Shown piece after piece: positions 8,405 to 17,697 of a stretch of DNA of 50,774 nt. Source of the DNA: Porphyromonas sp. GTDB taxonomy: Bacteria; Bacteroidota; Bacteroidia; Bacteroidales; Porphyromonadaceae. Under the pieces are notes generated by a model, which saw only the letters and a list, made by a program, of their open reading frames with translations, was not told where the DNA came from and did not search any database. Position numbers and translations under genes: made by a program. Where the stretch lies: positions 1 to 50,774 of the forward strand of contig JASBZK010000013.1 of the NCBI GenBank assembly GCA_029983505.1. Direction: 5' to 3'. How positions within the stretch are numbered: the first letter of the stretch is position 1; each line of letters begins with the position of its first letter.

Positions 8405-8833
8405 TTAGTCTTCGGACTTGCCGGTCCCCAATAGCAGGTCGAAAAGGGTGTCACCGCGGCTGAGCTTGCCGTCCTTGACGACGACGGCGTGAACCTCGGC
8501 CATCACGCACTTTACGCCGTCCGCTTTTCGGGTGATCTTTTGGGCGCAAACCACGCGTACGCCCTCCCGGCGAAACGCGGTCTCCACATAAAACTCGTCG
8601 CCGCTGCGGAGCGAGACGAGGTACTCAATCTGAAGCTTGGCGACGACGAGATCCTCCCCTGCGTCGTGCGACTTTTGGAACGAGCCGCCAAGCGCTTCCA
8701 GAGCCTCGTGCCGGGCGTGCTCGCAGTAGTGGATGTAATTGGCATGGTTGACGATGCCTTGGAGGTCGCACTCGTAATCCCGTACCTTAAAGTCCGTGCG
8801 AAAGGGGTAGGTACGTGGTTCCTTAATAGCCAT
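8405..8833 (-). CDS. Acyl-CoA thioesterase (4HBT/YbgC type)
   Basis: A 142-residue hotdog-fold protein. The motif VRDYECDLQGIVNHANYIHY carries the 4-hydroxybenzoyl-CoA thioesterase catalytic Asp (Asp23) and the following helix (CEHARHEALE). The family hydrolyses acyl-CoA or acyl-ACP thioesters in the cytoplasm; the physiological substrate is not readable. Its start overlaps the end of the U32 gene by 11 bp, implying translational coupling. Confidence 0.85.
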   Translation of the reverse strand: MAIKEPRTYPFRTDFKVRDYECDLQGIVNHANYIHYCEHARHEALEALGGSFQKSHDAGEDLVVAKLQIEYLVSLRSGDEFYVETAFRREGVRVVCAQKITRKADGVKCVMAEVHAVVVKDGKLSRGDTLFDLLLGTGKSED

Positions 8834-10094
8834 GTGGGGTATCTGTGTTTTCTTTTACTCTCATCACATAGAGGCGGTCGCCCGGGCGTATTTTCTCGGG
8901 TACCTTGATGCTGAAAATGGTTCCCTTTTCGTCCACTTTTGCCGTCGTGCCCTCGTCGAGGTGCATTTCTTGTGTGGTGAAAAAGACTGCCCCCGTAGTG
9001 GGTCCGGAGGCGAGAAGCTCCTCACCCTCCTTGATGTACCCGCTCTCAAGCTCGAATTCGCCCACGCCGAGCTTGGCGTAGTACTTCGTTACGCGACCGA
9101 CGTTTATTTTGATGCGTGTGGCGCCGGAACCGTACTTGTGGGTCCACTCTCCGAGTCTTCTGCCGAGGTAGTAGCCGTCCCAGAAGCCGCGATTGAAGAC
9201 GGTAGAGAGGCGGGCGTCCCAGTCTGCTACTTTCTCCTCCGTAAACGTCCCCGCAAGCTCTGCCTTTATCGCTTCATCATAGCATTCGACGACAGTCCTT
9301 ACGTACTCCGGTCCCCGTGCGCGCCCTTCGATCTTGAAGACCCGCACTCCGGCGTCCATCATCTTATTAAGGAAATGGATCGTTTTGAGGTCTTTGGGGC
9401 TCATGATGTACTCGTTCTCGATGGCGAGTTCGTCGCCCGTGGCGTTGTCCGTGACAGTGTATCCTCGGCGACAGATCTGGTTGCAGGCACCTCGGTTGGC
9501 GGATGAGTTCATTTCGTGGAGGCTGAGGTAACACTTCCCGCTCACTGCCATGCAGAGGGCGCCGTGGGCAAACATCTCGATACGTATCAGTTCGCCTCTC
9601 GGTCCCCGTATGCCTTCACTCTTGATGGCGTCGTATATCGTCCGCACCTGCTCGAGGTTCAGCTCACGGGCGAGGACGACGACGTCGGCAAAACGGGCGT
9701 AGAACTTGAGTGCCTCCACGTTCGTGATATTGAGCTGTGTGGAGAGATGGACTTCCACCCCTTTTTCGAAAGCATAGGACATCGCCGCCACGTCGGAAGC
9801 GATGATGGCGGAGATGCCGGCTTCACTTGCAGCGTCGACGATGCGGCGCATCAAATCCATATCCCCATCGTAGATGATGGTATTGACGGTGAGGTAGCTC
9901 TGCATCCCCCGCTCTCGGCAAAGGCGGGCGATTTCCCGCATATCTTCGACGGTAAAAGTCTTGGCAGATCGGGCGCGCATATTGAGCCCCTCGATGCCGA
10001 AGTAGACGGAGTCGGCACCGCCTTGGACTGCTGCCCAAAACGAGTCCCAACTGCCTACGGGAGCCATTATCTCGAAGTCTTCTCTCTTCCTCAT
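8823..10094 (-). CDS. Peptidase U32 family protein (TrhP/RlhA-type)
   Basis: A 423-residue U32 protein. Family marks are the N-terminal EIMAPVGSWDSFWAAVQGGADSVYFG, the Cys-rich stretch with GKCYLS and NRGACNQICRRGY (likely iron-sulfur ligands), and KIEGRARGPEYV. The domain is followed by a C-terminal beta-barrel region (INVGRVTKYYAKLG) as in YegQ-type members. These were annotated as collagenase-like peptidases, but better-studied members (TrhP, RlhA) act in prephenate-dependent hydroxylation of tRNA or rRNA. An RNA-modifying role is therefore more likely, though not shown here. It lies 15 bp after folE and overlaps the thioesterase gene. Confidence 0.87.
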   Translation of the reverse strand: MRKREDFEIMAPVGSWDSFWAAVQGGADSVYFGIEGLNMRARSAKTFTVEDMREIARLCRERGMQSYLTVNTIIYDGDMDLMRRIVDAASEAGISAIIASDVAAMSYAFEKGVEVHLSTQLNITNVEALKFYARFADVVVLARELNLEQVRTIYDAIKSEGIRGPRGELIRIEMFAHGALCMAVSGKCYLSLHEMNSSANRGACNQICRRGYTVTDNATGDELAIENEYIMSPKDLKTIHFLNKMMDAGVRVFKIEGRARGPEYVRTVVECYDEAIKAELAGTFTEEKVADWDARLSTVFNRGFWDGYYLGRRLGEWTHKYGSGATRIKINVGRVTKYYAKLGVGEFELESGYIKEGEELLASGPTTGAVFFTTQEMHLDEGTTAKVDEKGTIFSIKVPEKIRPGDRLYVMRVKENTDTPHGY

Positions 10095-10109
10095 TCCTTG
10101 TTCCCTCCG

Positions 10110-10736
10110 TTACCGCTTGATGAGGTTCATAAATTCTTCTCGCGTCGGGATGTTCTTAAAGGCGCCGGTGAAAGCCGAAGTCGTCGTCAAAGAGTTTTGT
10201 TTCTGCACTCCGCGCATCTGCATACACATGTGCTGAGCCTCGATGACGACCATCACACCCAGCGGATTAAGTGCCTCTTGGATGCAGTCTTTGATGTCTG
10301 TGGTGAGACGCTCCTGCACTTGAAGGCGGCGTGCGAAGACGTCGACGATACGGGGTAGCTTGCTCAGTCCGGTCACGAAGCCGTTTGGGATATAAGCGAT
10401 GTGCACTTTCCCGAAAAAGGGCAGCATGTGATGCTCGCAGAGCGAGTAAAAGTCGATGTCCTTGACGATGACCATGTGGTGGTAGTCCACTTCAAACTTG
10501 GCACTCTGAAGGATGGAGAGCGGATCCTGCCGGTACCCTTGGGTGAGGAATCGGAGCGACTTGGCGACACGTACCGGTGTCTCCAAGACCCCTTCTCTTT
10601 CGGGGTCGGGTTCTACGATCCGGAGGGTTTCTTTGACGAGTTCCGACAGACGCTTTTCTTCGCGAGCCACAGAGGCTGCGTCCTCGTTTTCTGTGAAATA
10701 AGGATTATCGTGGTGGGAGGGTTCCGATGGAATCAT
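10110..10736 (-). CDS. folE: GTP cyclohydrolase I
   Basis: This enzyme converts GTP to dihydroneopterin triphosphate, the first step of folate or pterin synthesis. The ATG at 10736 gives 208 residues and overlaps the SPOR gene stop in an ATGA arrangement; a longer in-frame start at 10865 would lie inside the SPOR gene. Zinc ligands correspond to Cys100 and His103 in SLCEHHMLPFFGK and Cys171 in QHMCMQMRGV. The substrate motif GLSKLPRIVDVFARRLQVQE and the C-terminal TSAFTGAF are intact. Confidence 0.95.
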   Translation of the reverse strand: MIPSEPSHHDNPYFTENEDAASVAREEKRLSELVKETLRIVEPDPEREGVLETPVRVAKSLRFLTQGYRQDPLSILQSAKFEVDYHHMVIVKDIDFYSLCEHHMLPFFGKVHIAYIPNGFVTGLSKLPRIVDVFARRLQVQERLTTDIKDCIQEALNPLGVMVVIEAQHMCMQMRGVQKQNSLTTTSAFTGAFKNIPTREEFMNLIKR

Positions 10737-11281
10737 ATTGGGACTTTGATGGTCGTGCGGACTATGAAGCTTTGTTTTCCGAAAGAGGGGAAGCTCTTCT
10801 TGACGTTGTGGAGTACTTCTTGAGCCTCTTCCCGGGTGACGAAATTGCCTATTTGGACTTTCCAAAAGGGGGCATTGTAGAGGATGACGCTCTCGAGGTC
10901 GGGGTAAAGTTGCTTCACCTGTGCCGAACGGGAGTTGGCGATGCTGCGGCTGTCACGGGCATTACCGGAGTAAATTTGCACTTTGTAGCCCGGCATAGTC
11001 GTAAAGAGGGTCTCGTCATCCAGCAGGTCGATGCTCGAAGAGGTGCGCACCTTGATCAGCCCCTTTATGGCATTGCTTTGGTGGATGCGCACGATGCCCT
11101 GACCGGCCTTGATGGCGGCAAGGTCTGCCAAGATGCTGTGCTCGGAGTTTTCGACCGGCTTTATCGAGGGTGCGCTATTGATGAAGCCCGGCTGTTGCGC
11201 AAGGACCTTCGGGGCAAAAGCCGCGCCAAAGGTCGTGAGCGCAAAAAATAGGACGAGGGTATGCAGAAGTATTCCTTTCAT
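10733..11281 (-). CDS. Exported SPOR-domain protein
   Basis: A 182-residue protein with a signal peptide (residues 1-28, ending KVLAQ) and a C-terminal SPOR domain: YKVQIYSGNARDSRSIANSRSAQVKQ, then FWKVQIGNFVTREEAQEVL. SPOR domains bind denuded peptidoglycan glycans, so a periplasmic, cell-wall-bound protein is expected. It is the first gene of the operon and overlaps folE by 4 bp (ATGA). A perfect -7 box on the minus strand (11289-11296) lies only 7 bp before the ATG, so the mRNA may be leaderless. Confidence 0.85.
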   Translation of the reverse strand: MKGILLHTLVLFFALTTFGAAFAPKVLAQQPGFINSAPSIKPVENSEHSILADLAAIKAGQGIVRIHQSNAIKGLIKVRTSSSIDLLDDETLFTTMPGYKVQIYSGNARDSRSIANSRSAQVKQLYPDLESVILYNAPFWKVQIGNFVTREEAQEVLHNVKKSFPSFGKQSFIVRTTIKVPI

Positions 11282-11288
11282 AATGCCC

Positions 11289-11296
11289 CAAAGATA
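11289..11296 (-). promoter_or_regulatory. -7 box of the SPOR-folE-dprA operon
   Basis: Minus-strand TATCTTTG matches TAnnTTTG. The ATG of the SPOR gene starts 7 bp downstream, so the transcription start would fall at or near the start codon. Confidence 0.55.
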
Positions 11297-11343
11297 CCAC
11301 TTTTTGCAGTTCGGAGTGCAGAGTCCCCGGTTCTAAGTGTGCG

Positions 11344-11473
11344 CGCGTATGGACTGCCAGACAGATTTGGTACAGACCGGGACAAACGCGAGACACAGAC
11401 CGGGAAAGAAAAAAGACCCGTACCTGCGACTTCGCCCGGTACAGACCAAGATTTATCGGGTGCCGGACACGGA
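11344..11473. repeat. 46-bp-period palindrome array B (three units)
   Basis: Three units, 11344-11381, 11390-11427 and 11436-11473, all on the 46-bp period. Unit 2 has GAGACACAGACC at its left end and CCCGTACC toward its right; unit 3 has ACAGACC at unit position 6. It is the only trimer in the window and lies 70 bp upstream of the nqr -7 box. The remainder of 11282-11598 holds no gene. Confidence 0.75.
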
Positions 11474-11542
11474 GTAAGACGGCACTCTTGGAGGCATAGT
11501 AAGATTATTCGAGAAATAAGGATATATATGGTTTAAAAATAG

Positions 11543-11550
11543 TAACTTTG
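11543..11550 (+). promoter_or_regulatory. -7 box of the nqr operon
   Basis: TAACTTTG matches TAnnTTTG and lies 48 bp before the nqrA start codon. No convincing -33 element is seen at the usual distance. Confidence 0.55.
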
Positions 11551-11598
11551 TACTCGAAAAATTTATAACTCATCAATCAAGTTCTACTGATACTCTTT

Positions 11599-12948
11599 AT
11601 GGCTAATGTAATAAGAATCAAGAAAGGACTGGATATAAGACTGGCGGGAGAAGCGCCCAAGGTGGACTTGACGGCCACGATGGGAGACACTTTCGCAGTG
11701 ACTCCGGATGCCTTTCACGGTCTGCAGCCAAGACTTATGGTGAAAGCCGGCGACCGTGTAATGGCGGGCTCTCCGGTGATTCAAGATAAGGTCAATCCTG
11801 ATGTACTCCTTACTGCTCCGGTGAGCGGTGAGGTGACGAACGTGGTACGCGGAGCAAAACGCAGAATTTTGGCAGTGGAAATCAAGGCCGACCAAAACAT
11901 CGACTATAAAGAGTTTGATGTTTCGGGCGTAGCGTCCATGGGGCGCGAAGAGATCCTTGCCCTTTTGCTCAAGAGCGGCTTTTTTGCACTCTTCAGACAG
12001 CGTCCCTACGACATCGTACCCAATCCTAAGGTCACTCCGAGGAACATCTTCGTGACCGGATACCTCTCCGCACCGCTGATGCCCAAAGCCGGCGACCTCA
12101 TCGAAAGCGACAAACAGCACCTGCAGAAAGCCGTTGACGCACTCCGCAAACTGACGGACGGGCGTGTCGTGATGGGCTTCAAAAAAGGCGAAGCCATCAA
12201 CCTCGACGGAGCAGACATTTACGAAATAGAAGGCAACCACCCGGCAGGCAACGCCGGCGTACTCGCCAACCATACCTACCCGGTCAATAAGGGGGAAACC
12301 GTCTGGACCCTTGCCCTCCCCGAGCTCGCCCTCATCGGACGTTTCCTCGCCACGGGCAAAGTGGATATGCGCCGTAAGATCGTCCTTGCGGGCTCCCGTC
12401 TCTCCACCCCTGGCTATGTGAACGTCATCAGCGGAGCAGACATCGCTTCCATCATCAACGACAAACTCGACTCCAAACCCGAACACCGCCGTGTCATCGA
12501 CGGAGACGTGCTCACCGGCGCTCTCGTCACGGACGAGCACAAGTACCTCAGCCCCCTCTCCAATATCATCACGGTGATACCGGAGGGTGACGACAAAGTG
12601 GAGCTGTTCGGCTGGGCCTCTTTGGGACTGAATAAGTTCTCGATGTCCCACTCTTTCCCCTCTTTTATGACGGGAAGTAAGAAGTACGATCTCGACGCAC
12701 GCCTCAATGGCGGTAAGCGCGCCATCATTCAGAGCGGTGAGTACGAGAAAGTTTTCCCTATGGATATCTATCCCGAGCAGCTCATCAAAGCAATCATCGC
12801 TTTCGATATCGACCGAATGGAAGAGCTCGGAATCTACGAGGTGGCACCTGAGGACTTCGCCGTGTGCGAGTTCATAGACACTTCCAAACTCGAGCTCCAG
12901 TACATCGTCCGCAAAGGTCTCGACCTCCTCTACAAGGAGATGAACTAA
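11599..12948 (+). CDS. nqrA: Na+-translocating NADH:quinone oxidoreductase subunit A
   Basis: A 449-residue cytoplasmic-side peripheral subunit of the sodium pump Na+-NQR, which couples NADH oxidation by quinone to Na+ export. The N-terminus (IRIKKGLDIRLAGEAPK), the biotinyl-lipoyl-like segment (VLLTAPVSGEVTNVVRGAKRR) and NHPAGNAGVLANHTYPV are typical of NqrA. The length matches the family (about 450). It is the first of six consecutive genes in the standard order A-B-C-D-E-F. Confidence 0.95.
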   Translation: MANVIRIKKGLDIRLAGEAPKVDLTATMGDTFAVTPDAFHGLQPRLMVKAGDRVMAGSPVIQDKVNPDVLLTAPVSGEVTNVVRGAKRRILAVEIKADQNIDYKEFDVSGVASMGREEILALLLKSGFFALFRQRPYDIVPNPKVTPRNIFVTGYLSAPLMPKAGDLIESDKQHLQKAVDALRKLTDGRVVMGFKKGEAINLDGADIYEIEGNHPAGNAGVLANHTYPVNKGETVWTLALPELALIGRFLATGKVDMRRKIVLAGSRLSTPGYVNVISGADIASIINDKLDSKPEHRRVIDGDVLTGALVTDEHKYLSPLSNIITVIPEGDDKVELFGWASLGLNKFSMSHSFPSFMTGSKKYDLDARLNGGKRAIIQSGEYEKVFPMDIYPEQLIKAIIAFDIDRMEELGIYEVAPEDFAVCEFIDTSKLELQYIVRKGLDLLYKEMN

Positions 12949-13005
12949 GCCCGGAAGTCCGGTCAGCAATACAACAGAAGAAATAACTTTAGAGATACCA
13001 TTGCT

Positions 13006-14217
13006 TTGAATCCTATAAAGAAATTCTTTGACAGCATAGAGCCCGATTTCTCCGAAGGGGGGAAGTTTGCGGCACTGCACTCGCTCTACGACGGGTTTAG
13101 GACGTTCCTCCTGACGCCCTCCACGACGGGCAAACGCGGGGTACACATCCACGACGCCATAGACTCCAAGCGTACCATGATCGTCGTGGTACTCGCGCTC
13201 ATCCCGGCACTCCTCTTCGGGATGTACAACGTGGGCTACCAGCACTACCTCGCCATCGGTGAAGAGGCAGGCTTCTGGGCGAACTTCTGGCTCGGCTTCC
13301 TCGCCGTACTCCCCACCATCGTCGTGTCGTACGTGGTCGGTCTCGGCATCGAGTTTGCCGTGGCTCAGGTTAAACACGAAGAGATTGCGGAAGGCTTCCT
13401 CGTTACGGGCTTCCTCATCCCTCTGATCATCCCCGTGGAGACGCCCCTGTGGATGGTCGCCATTGCCACGGCCTTTGCGGTTATTTTTGCCAAAGAGGTC
13501 TTTGGCGGCACGGGCTATAACGTCTTCAACGTCGCCCTCGTCACGAGAGCATTCCTCTTCTTTGCCTACCCGGCGGCGATGTCCGGAGCTGACGTCTTCG
13601 TCCGCACCGGCGATACTTTCGGTCTCGGTAAAGGCACGCTCGTGGACGGCTTCTCCGGCGCTACTCCCCTCGGACAGGCTATGGCGGAAGGCACCGGCGC
13701 ACTGAGCTTCACGAGTCCTACGGGCACACCGTACTCCACGGCCGACTTCTTCTGGGGACTTATCCCGGGCTCTGTCGGTGAGACGAGCGTGGCTGCCATC
13801 CTCATCGGTGCCATAATCCTCCTTGCCACGGGTATCGCGTCCTGGAAAGTGATGCTCTCCGTCTTCGGCGGCGGCTACCTCACGGCGCTGATGTATAACG
13901 CTATCGGCGCAACGGCTGTGATGAATATACCGGCACTCGACCATCTCCTGCTCGGCGGGTTTGCCTTCGGTGCAGTCTTTATGGCCACGGACCCCGTGAC
14001 GAGCGCACGCACCGAAGCGGGCAAGTGGATCTACGGCTTCCTTATCGGCTTCTTCGCGATCTCCATCCGCGCGCTTAACCCCGGTTATCCCGAGGGCGTG
14101 ATGCTGGCCATTCTCCTGATGAATACCTTCGCACCGCTGATCGATTACTTCGTCGTGGAGCAGAACATCAAGAGACGTAAGAAACGCGCCATCACTGCCG
14201 TCAAGGCCGTGCGGTAA
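13006..14217 (+). CDS. nqrB: Na+-NQR subunit B
   Basis: A 403-residue membrane subunit with multiple transmembrane helices and covalently bound FMN. The FMN attachment motif SGAT is present with Thr220 (DGFSGATPLGQ). The likely start is the TTG at 13006, giving MNPIKKFFDSIEPDFSEGGKF, which matches the family N-terminus; no in-frame ATG is available before the first conserved segment. It lies 57 bp after nqrA. Confidence 0.95.
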   Translation: MNPIKKFFDSIEPDFSEGGKFAALHSLYDGFRTFLLTPSTTGKRGVHIHDAIDSKRTMIVVVLALIPALLFGMYNVGYQHYLAIGEEAGFWANFWLGFLAVLPTIVVSYVVGLGIEFAVAQVKHEEIAEGFLVTGFLIPLIIPVETPLWMVAIATAFAVIFAKEVFGGTGYNVFNVALVTRAFLFFAYPAAMSGADVFVRTGDTFGLGKGTLVDGFSGATPLGQAMAEGTGALSFTSPTGTPYSTADFFWGLIPGSVGETSVAAILIGAIILLATGIASWKVMLSVFGGGYLTALMYNAIGATAVMNIPALDHLLLGGFAFGAVFMATDPVTSARTEAGKWIYGFLIGFFAISIRALNPGYPEGVMLAILLMNTFAPLIDYFVVEQNIKRRKKRAITAVKAVR

Positions 14218-14259
14218 GGCCTATCTCTTTATTGGAAACGATAGAATAGAGAAGAAGAT

Positions 14260-14976
14260 ATGAATAAGAACAACAACACTTACGTAATCATATACGCCGC
14301 CGTGATGGTGGTTCTCGTAGCCGTGGGGCTTGCCCTTGCATCCTCCGCGCTCAAGGAGCGTCAGACAGACAACGAGAATATCGACCAGATGCGCCAGATC
14401 CTCCGGTCTCTCAAGATGGACGTAACGGGCGAAGACGCGATGAAGACCTACTTCGAGGTCGTCACCAACTCCTACCTCGTGGACAAAAACGGTGAAGTCG
14501 TCCCCGGCTCCGAAGGTACCGGCGTGACCGCTCCGGCCTTTGCCTACAACCTCTCCGAGCTCAAGAACGCGGACAATTTTCCCGTGTACGAAGCCACGGT
14601 CGATGGCGCAAAGAAATACGTCCTCGGTATGCGCGGACAAGGTCTCTGGGGCCCGATCTGGGGCTATATGGCGCTCAATGACGACGGCAACACCGTCTAT
14701 GGCGTAGACTTCAGCCACGAAGGGGAAACCCCGGGTCTCGGTGCCGAAATCGTTACTCCGGCATTCAGGGGGCAGTTTGAAGGAAAGGAATTCTACAAAG
14801 ACGGCGCCTTCAAGAGCATCGGTGTCGTAAAGAAAGGGCAGACGGATGCCAGCCGGGACTATGTCGACGGCATCTCCGGCGGTACCCTCACCAGCAACGG
14901 TGTTCAAGCCATGCTCAGCCAGAGTATCGGTGCCTATGATCCTTTCCTCCAGAAACTCCAATCCGGGAAAGAGTAA
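14260..14976 (+). CDS. nqrC: Na+-NQR subunit C
   Basis: A 238-residue subunit with one N-terminal transmembrane helix (residues 7-25) and a periplasmic FMN-binding domain. The covalent flavin site is Thr209 in GISGGTLTSNGV; most NqrC proteins read SGATLT, so the Gly in place of Ala is a mild variant. GQGLWGPIWGYMAL and SHEGETPGLGAEI are further family motifs. Flavinylation would need an ApbE protein, which is not in this window. Confidence 0.95.
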   Translation: MNKNNNTYVIIYAAVMVVLVAVGLALASSALKERQTDNENIDQMRQILRSLKMDVTGEDAMKTYFEVVTNSYLVDKNGEVVPGSEGTGVTAPAFAYNLSELKNADNFPVYEATVDGAKKYVLGMRGQGLWGPIWGYMALNDDGNTVYGVDFSHEGETPGLGAEIVTPAFRGQFEGKEFYKDGAFKSIGVVKKGQTDASRDYVDGISGGTLTSNGVQAMLSQSIGAYDPFLQKLQSGKE

Positions 14977-15018
14977 GTATCCCCACTAAGACAGACGCAC
15001 AAAGAAAAAGTTTAATCT

Positions 15019-15651
15019 ATGGGACTTTTTGATAAGAAACAGCAGAATATACTCCTCGAGCCCATCGGCAAAAATAACCCCGTCGTCGTACAGGTGCTCG
15101 GCATCTGCTCCGCACTGGCGGTTACTTCCAAGCTCGAACCCGCGATTGTGATGGCTCTCTCCGTCACCGCCGTCGTGGCCATTGGCAACGTCATCATCTC
15201 GCTCCTCCGCAAGACGATCCCCAACTCGATCCGTATGATCGTCCAACTCGTGGTCGTAGCGGCGCTTGTGTCGCTTATCAGCGAATTCCTCCGCGCCTTC
15301 GCTTTCGACCTCAATAAGCAGCTCTCCGTCTTCGTGGGGCTGATCATCACGAACTGTATCCTTATGGGACGGCTCGAAGCCTTTGCCCTCGGCAATAATC
15401 CTTGGGACTCGTTCCTCGACGGTATCGGCAACGGTCTCGGCTATGGTCTCATCCTCGTCATCGTGGGCTTCTTCCGCGAGCTCCTCGGCTCCGGTACGCT
15501 GCTCGGGTTCCGTGTGATCCCCCAGAGCTTCTACGATATGGGCTACGTCAATAACGGTCTGATGATCCTGCCGCCCGCCGCACTTATCCTCGTGGCGTGC
15601 ATCATCTGGGTACACCGCTCTTGGAAACCCGAGCTTCAGGAAAACGAATAA
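15019..15651 (+). CDS. nqrD: Na+-NQR subunit D
   Basis: A 210-residue integral membrane subunit with about six transmembrane helices. It carries the two Cys residues, Cys30 (VLGICSALAVTSKLEPA) and Cys113 (TNCILMGRLEAFA), that with NqrE form the intramembrane iron centre. It follows nqrC by 42 bp. Confidence 0.94.
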   Translation: MGLFDKKQQNILLEPIGKNNPVVVQVLGICSALAVTSKLEPAIVMALSVTAVVAIGNVIISLLRKTIPNSIRMIVQLVVVAALVSLISEFLRAFAFDLNKQLSVFVGLIITNCILMGRLEAFALGNNPWDSFLDGIGNGLGYGLILVIVGFFRELLGSGTLLGFRVIPQSFYDMGYVNNGLMILPPAALILVACIIWVHRSWKPELQENE

Positions 15652-15692
15652 CCACTGCCCCACAATAGCAATCTTAGACATCCAAAAGCAAT

Positions 15693-16316
15693 ATGCAAGA
15701 ATATCTTAGCCTATTTGTCAAGTCCATCTTCGTGGACAATATGGTCTTCGCCTACTATCTGGGGATGTGCTCTTACCTCGCCATTTCCAAGAACGTCAAG
15801 ACCTCCCTCGGGCTTGGTGCCGCAGTCGTCTTCATCCTTACCTGCACGCTGCCCATCAACTTTCTCCTCGAGAATTACATCCTCAAAGCGGGTGCCCTCT
15901 CTTGGCTCGGTCCGAAGTTTGCGGAAGTAGACCTCTCCTTCCTCTCTCTTCTCGTCTTCATTGCCGTCATCGCTTCTTTCACGCAGCTCGTGGAGATGGC
16001 GGTGGAAAAGTTCAGCCCCGCACTCTACAACTCGCTCGGTATCTTCCTTCCGCTCATCGCGGTGAACTGCTCCATCCTCGGCGGTACCCTCTTTATGCAG
16101 CAGCGGAGTGAAGAGCTCCACAACATCGGCCTTGCGACCACTTACGGCTTTGGCTCCGGCATCGGCTGGATGCTTGCCATCGTAGCCATGGCCGCCATTC
16201 GCGAGCGGCTCAAGTATTCCGACGTACCCAAGCCTCTCCGCGGTCTCGGCATCGCGTTCATCATCACGGCGCTTATGGGCATCTCTTTCCTGAGCTTCTC
16301 GGGCATCAAGTTTTGA
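15693..16316 (+). CDS. nqrE: Na+-NQR subunit E
   Basis: A 207-residue membrane subunit homologous to NqrD and RnfA, with about six helices. Cys26 (YYLGMCSYLAISKNV) and Cys126 (AVNCSILGG) are the expected iron-centre ligands shared with NqrD. It begins 41 bp after nqrD. Confidence 0.94.
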   Translation: MQEYLSLFVKSIFVDNMVFAYYLGMCSYLAISKNVKTSLGLGAAVVFILTCTLPINFLLENYILKAGALSWLGPKFAEVDLSFLSLLVFIAVIASFTQLVEMAVEKFSPALYNSLGIFLPLIAVNCSILGGTLFMQQRSEELHNIGLATTYGFGSGIGWMLAIVAMAAIRERLKYSDVPKPLRGLGIAFIITALMGISFLSFSGIKF

Positions 16317-16391
16317 GCAACCGCTTAGGATATCAGAGCAAAAAGCTAACCTTTTCCCCCTAAAAGAGAACAGATCATACCATAATAATAT

Positions 16392-17633
16392 ATGAGTACA
16401 ACATTTTTCCTTTTGGTGAGCGCGGCCGTCTTCCTCATCATCATTCTGATTCTGGTGGTGCTGCTCCTCGTCGCCAAAAACAAGTTGGTCGCTTCGGGCA
16501 ACGTCAATCTCCTCGTCAATGACGAGCGAAATATGAGCGTTCCTATGGGCGGCACACTCTTGAATGCACTCCAAAACCAAGGCATCTTCCTCTCCTCCGC
16601 CTGCGGAGGAAAGGGTTCCTGCGGACAGTGCCGCTGCCAAGTACTCGAAGGCGGCGGAGCACCCATCGCCACCGAGTTGCCCCACTTCTCGCGCAAGGAG
16701 CTCCAGAATAACTGGCGCCTCTCCTGCCAAGTGAAGGTGAAACAGGATATGAAGGTACACGTCCCGGACGAAGTCTTCGGCGTGAAAGAATGGGAGTGCG
16801 AAGTCATTTCCAACCACAACGTCGCGTCTTTCATCAAAGAGTTCACCGTCAAGCTCCCCGAGGGCGAGCGTATGGACTTCAAGGCCGGCTCCTACGCGCA
16901 GATTACGATCCCCAAGTACGAAATCCCCTACACCTCTTTCGACGTGGACGACAAGTTCAAGAAAGAGTGGGACAAGTTCAATATGTGGTCTCTTGTGGCC
17001 AAAAACGACGAAGAGACGACACGTGCCTACTCAATGGCCAATTACCCCGCAGAAGGCAACATCATCACCCTCAACGTCCGCATCGCCACTCCTCCTTTCG
17101 ACCGCAAAAACGGCGGCTGGATGAAGGTTCCTCCGGGCATCGCCTCCTCTTACATCTTCAACCTCAAGCCCGGCAACAAGGTTAAGATGAGCGGTCCCTA
17201 TGGTGACTTCCACATCCACGAGACGGACTCCGAAATGGTCTACATCGGCGGTGGTGCAGGTATGGCTCCCCTCCGTGCCCAGCTCCTTCACCTCTTCAAT
17301 ACCGTGAAGACGGGTCGCAAAGTGTCCTACTGGTACGGAGCACGCTCCCGCGCCGAGATCTTCTACGAAGAGGACTTCCGTGAGATCGAGCGTAAGTTCC
17401 CCAACTTCACTTTCAACATCGCCCTCTCCGCAGCCCTGCCCGAAGACAACTGGACCGGACTCACGGGCTTCATCCACCAGGCGCTCTACGACAATTATCT
17501 CAAAGATCACCCTGCGCCCGAAGACATCGAATACTATATGTGCGGTCCCGGTCCCATGACCCAGTCCGCACTCCGGATGCTTGACGACCTCGGCGTCTCT
17601 CCGGACAACATCTACTTCGACAACTTCGGTTGA
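16392..17633 (+). CDS. nqrF: Na+-NQR subunit F, NADH dehydrogenase
   Basis: A 413-residue electron-input subunit. It has an N-terminal transmembrane helix (residues 5-28). The 2Fe-2S ferredoxin domain has Cys71, Cys77, Cys80 and Cys112, and the ferredoxin-reductase domain has FAD motif RAYSMANYP. The NADH-binding motif is GGGAGMAPLRAQ and the C-terminal motif YMCGPGPMTQSALRML. It is the last gene of the operon; a long hairpin follows 9 bp after the stop. Confidence 0.96.
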   Translation: MSTTFFLLVSAAVFLIIILILVVLLLVAKNKLVASGNVNLLVNDERNMSVPMGGTLLNALQNQGIFLSSACGGKGSCGQCRCQVLEGGGAPIATELPHFSRKELQNNWRLSCQVKVKQDMKVHVPDEVFGVKEWECEVISNHNVASFIKEFTVKLPEGERMDFKAGSYAQITIPKYEIPYTSFDVDDKFKKEWDKFNMWSLVAKNDEETTRAYSMANYPAEGNIITLNVRIATPPFDRKNGGWMKVPPGIASSYIFNLKPGNKVKMSGPYGDFHIHETDSEMVYIGGGAGMAPLRAQLLHLFNTVKTGRKVSYWYGARSRAEIFYEEDFREIERKFPNFTFNIALSAALPEDNWTGLTGFIHQALYDNYLKDHPAPEDIEYYMCGPGPMTQSALRMLDDLGVSPDNIYFDNFG

Positions 17634-17642
17634 TCCGCCTCC

Positions 17643-17697
17643 CCGAGGGGGTGTCAAAAGTGTTTTGCGCGGAGCAAAACACAGGACACACCCTCGG
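17643..17697 (+). terminator. Long hairpin after nqrF
   Basis: Outer arms 17643-17655 and 17685-17697 pair with one mismatch, and inner arms 17660-17668 and 17674-17682 pair perfectly (GTGTTTTGC with GCAAAACAC). It starts 9 bp after the nqrF stop. There is no U-tract directly after it, so it may act as a terminator with the later stem at 17866-17903 or stabilise the 3' end. It resembles the hairpin after susD (43178-43222). Confidence 0.6.

Noticed and set aside
11584..13944. A 786-codon frame antisense to nqrA and nqrB
   Set aside because: The sense strand encodes two complete Nqr subunits; the antisense product is low-complexity, rich in Glu, His and Arg, with no recognisable domain.
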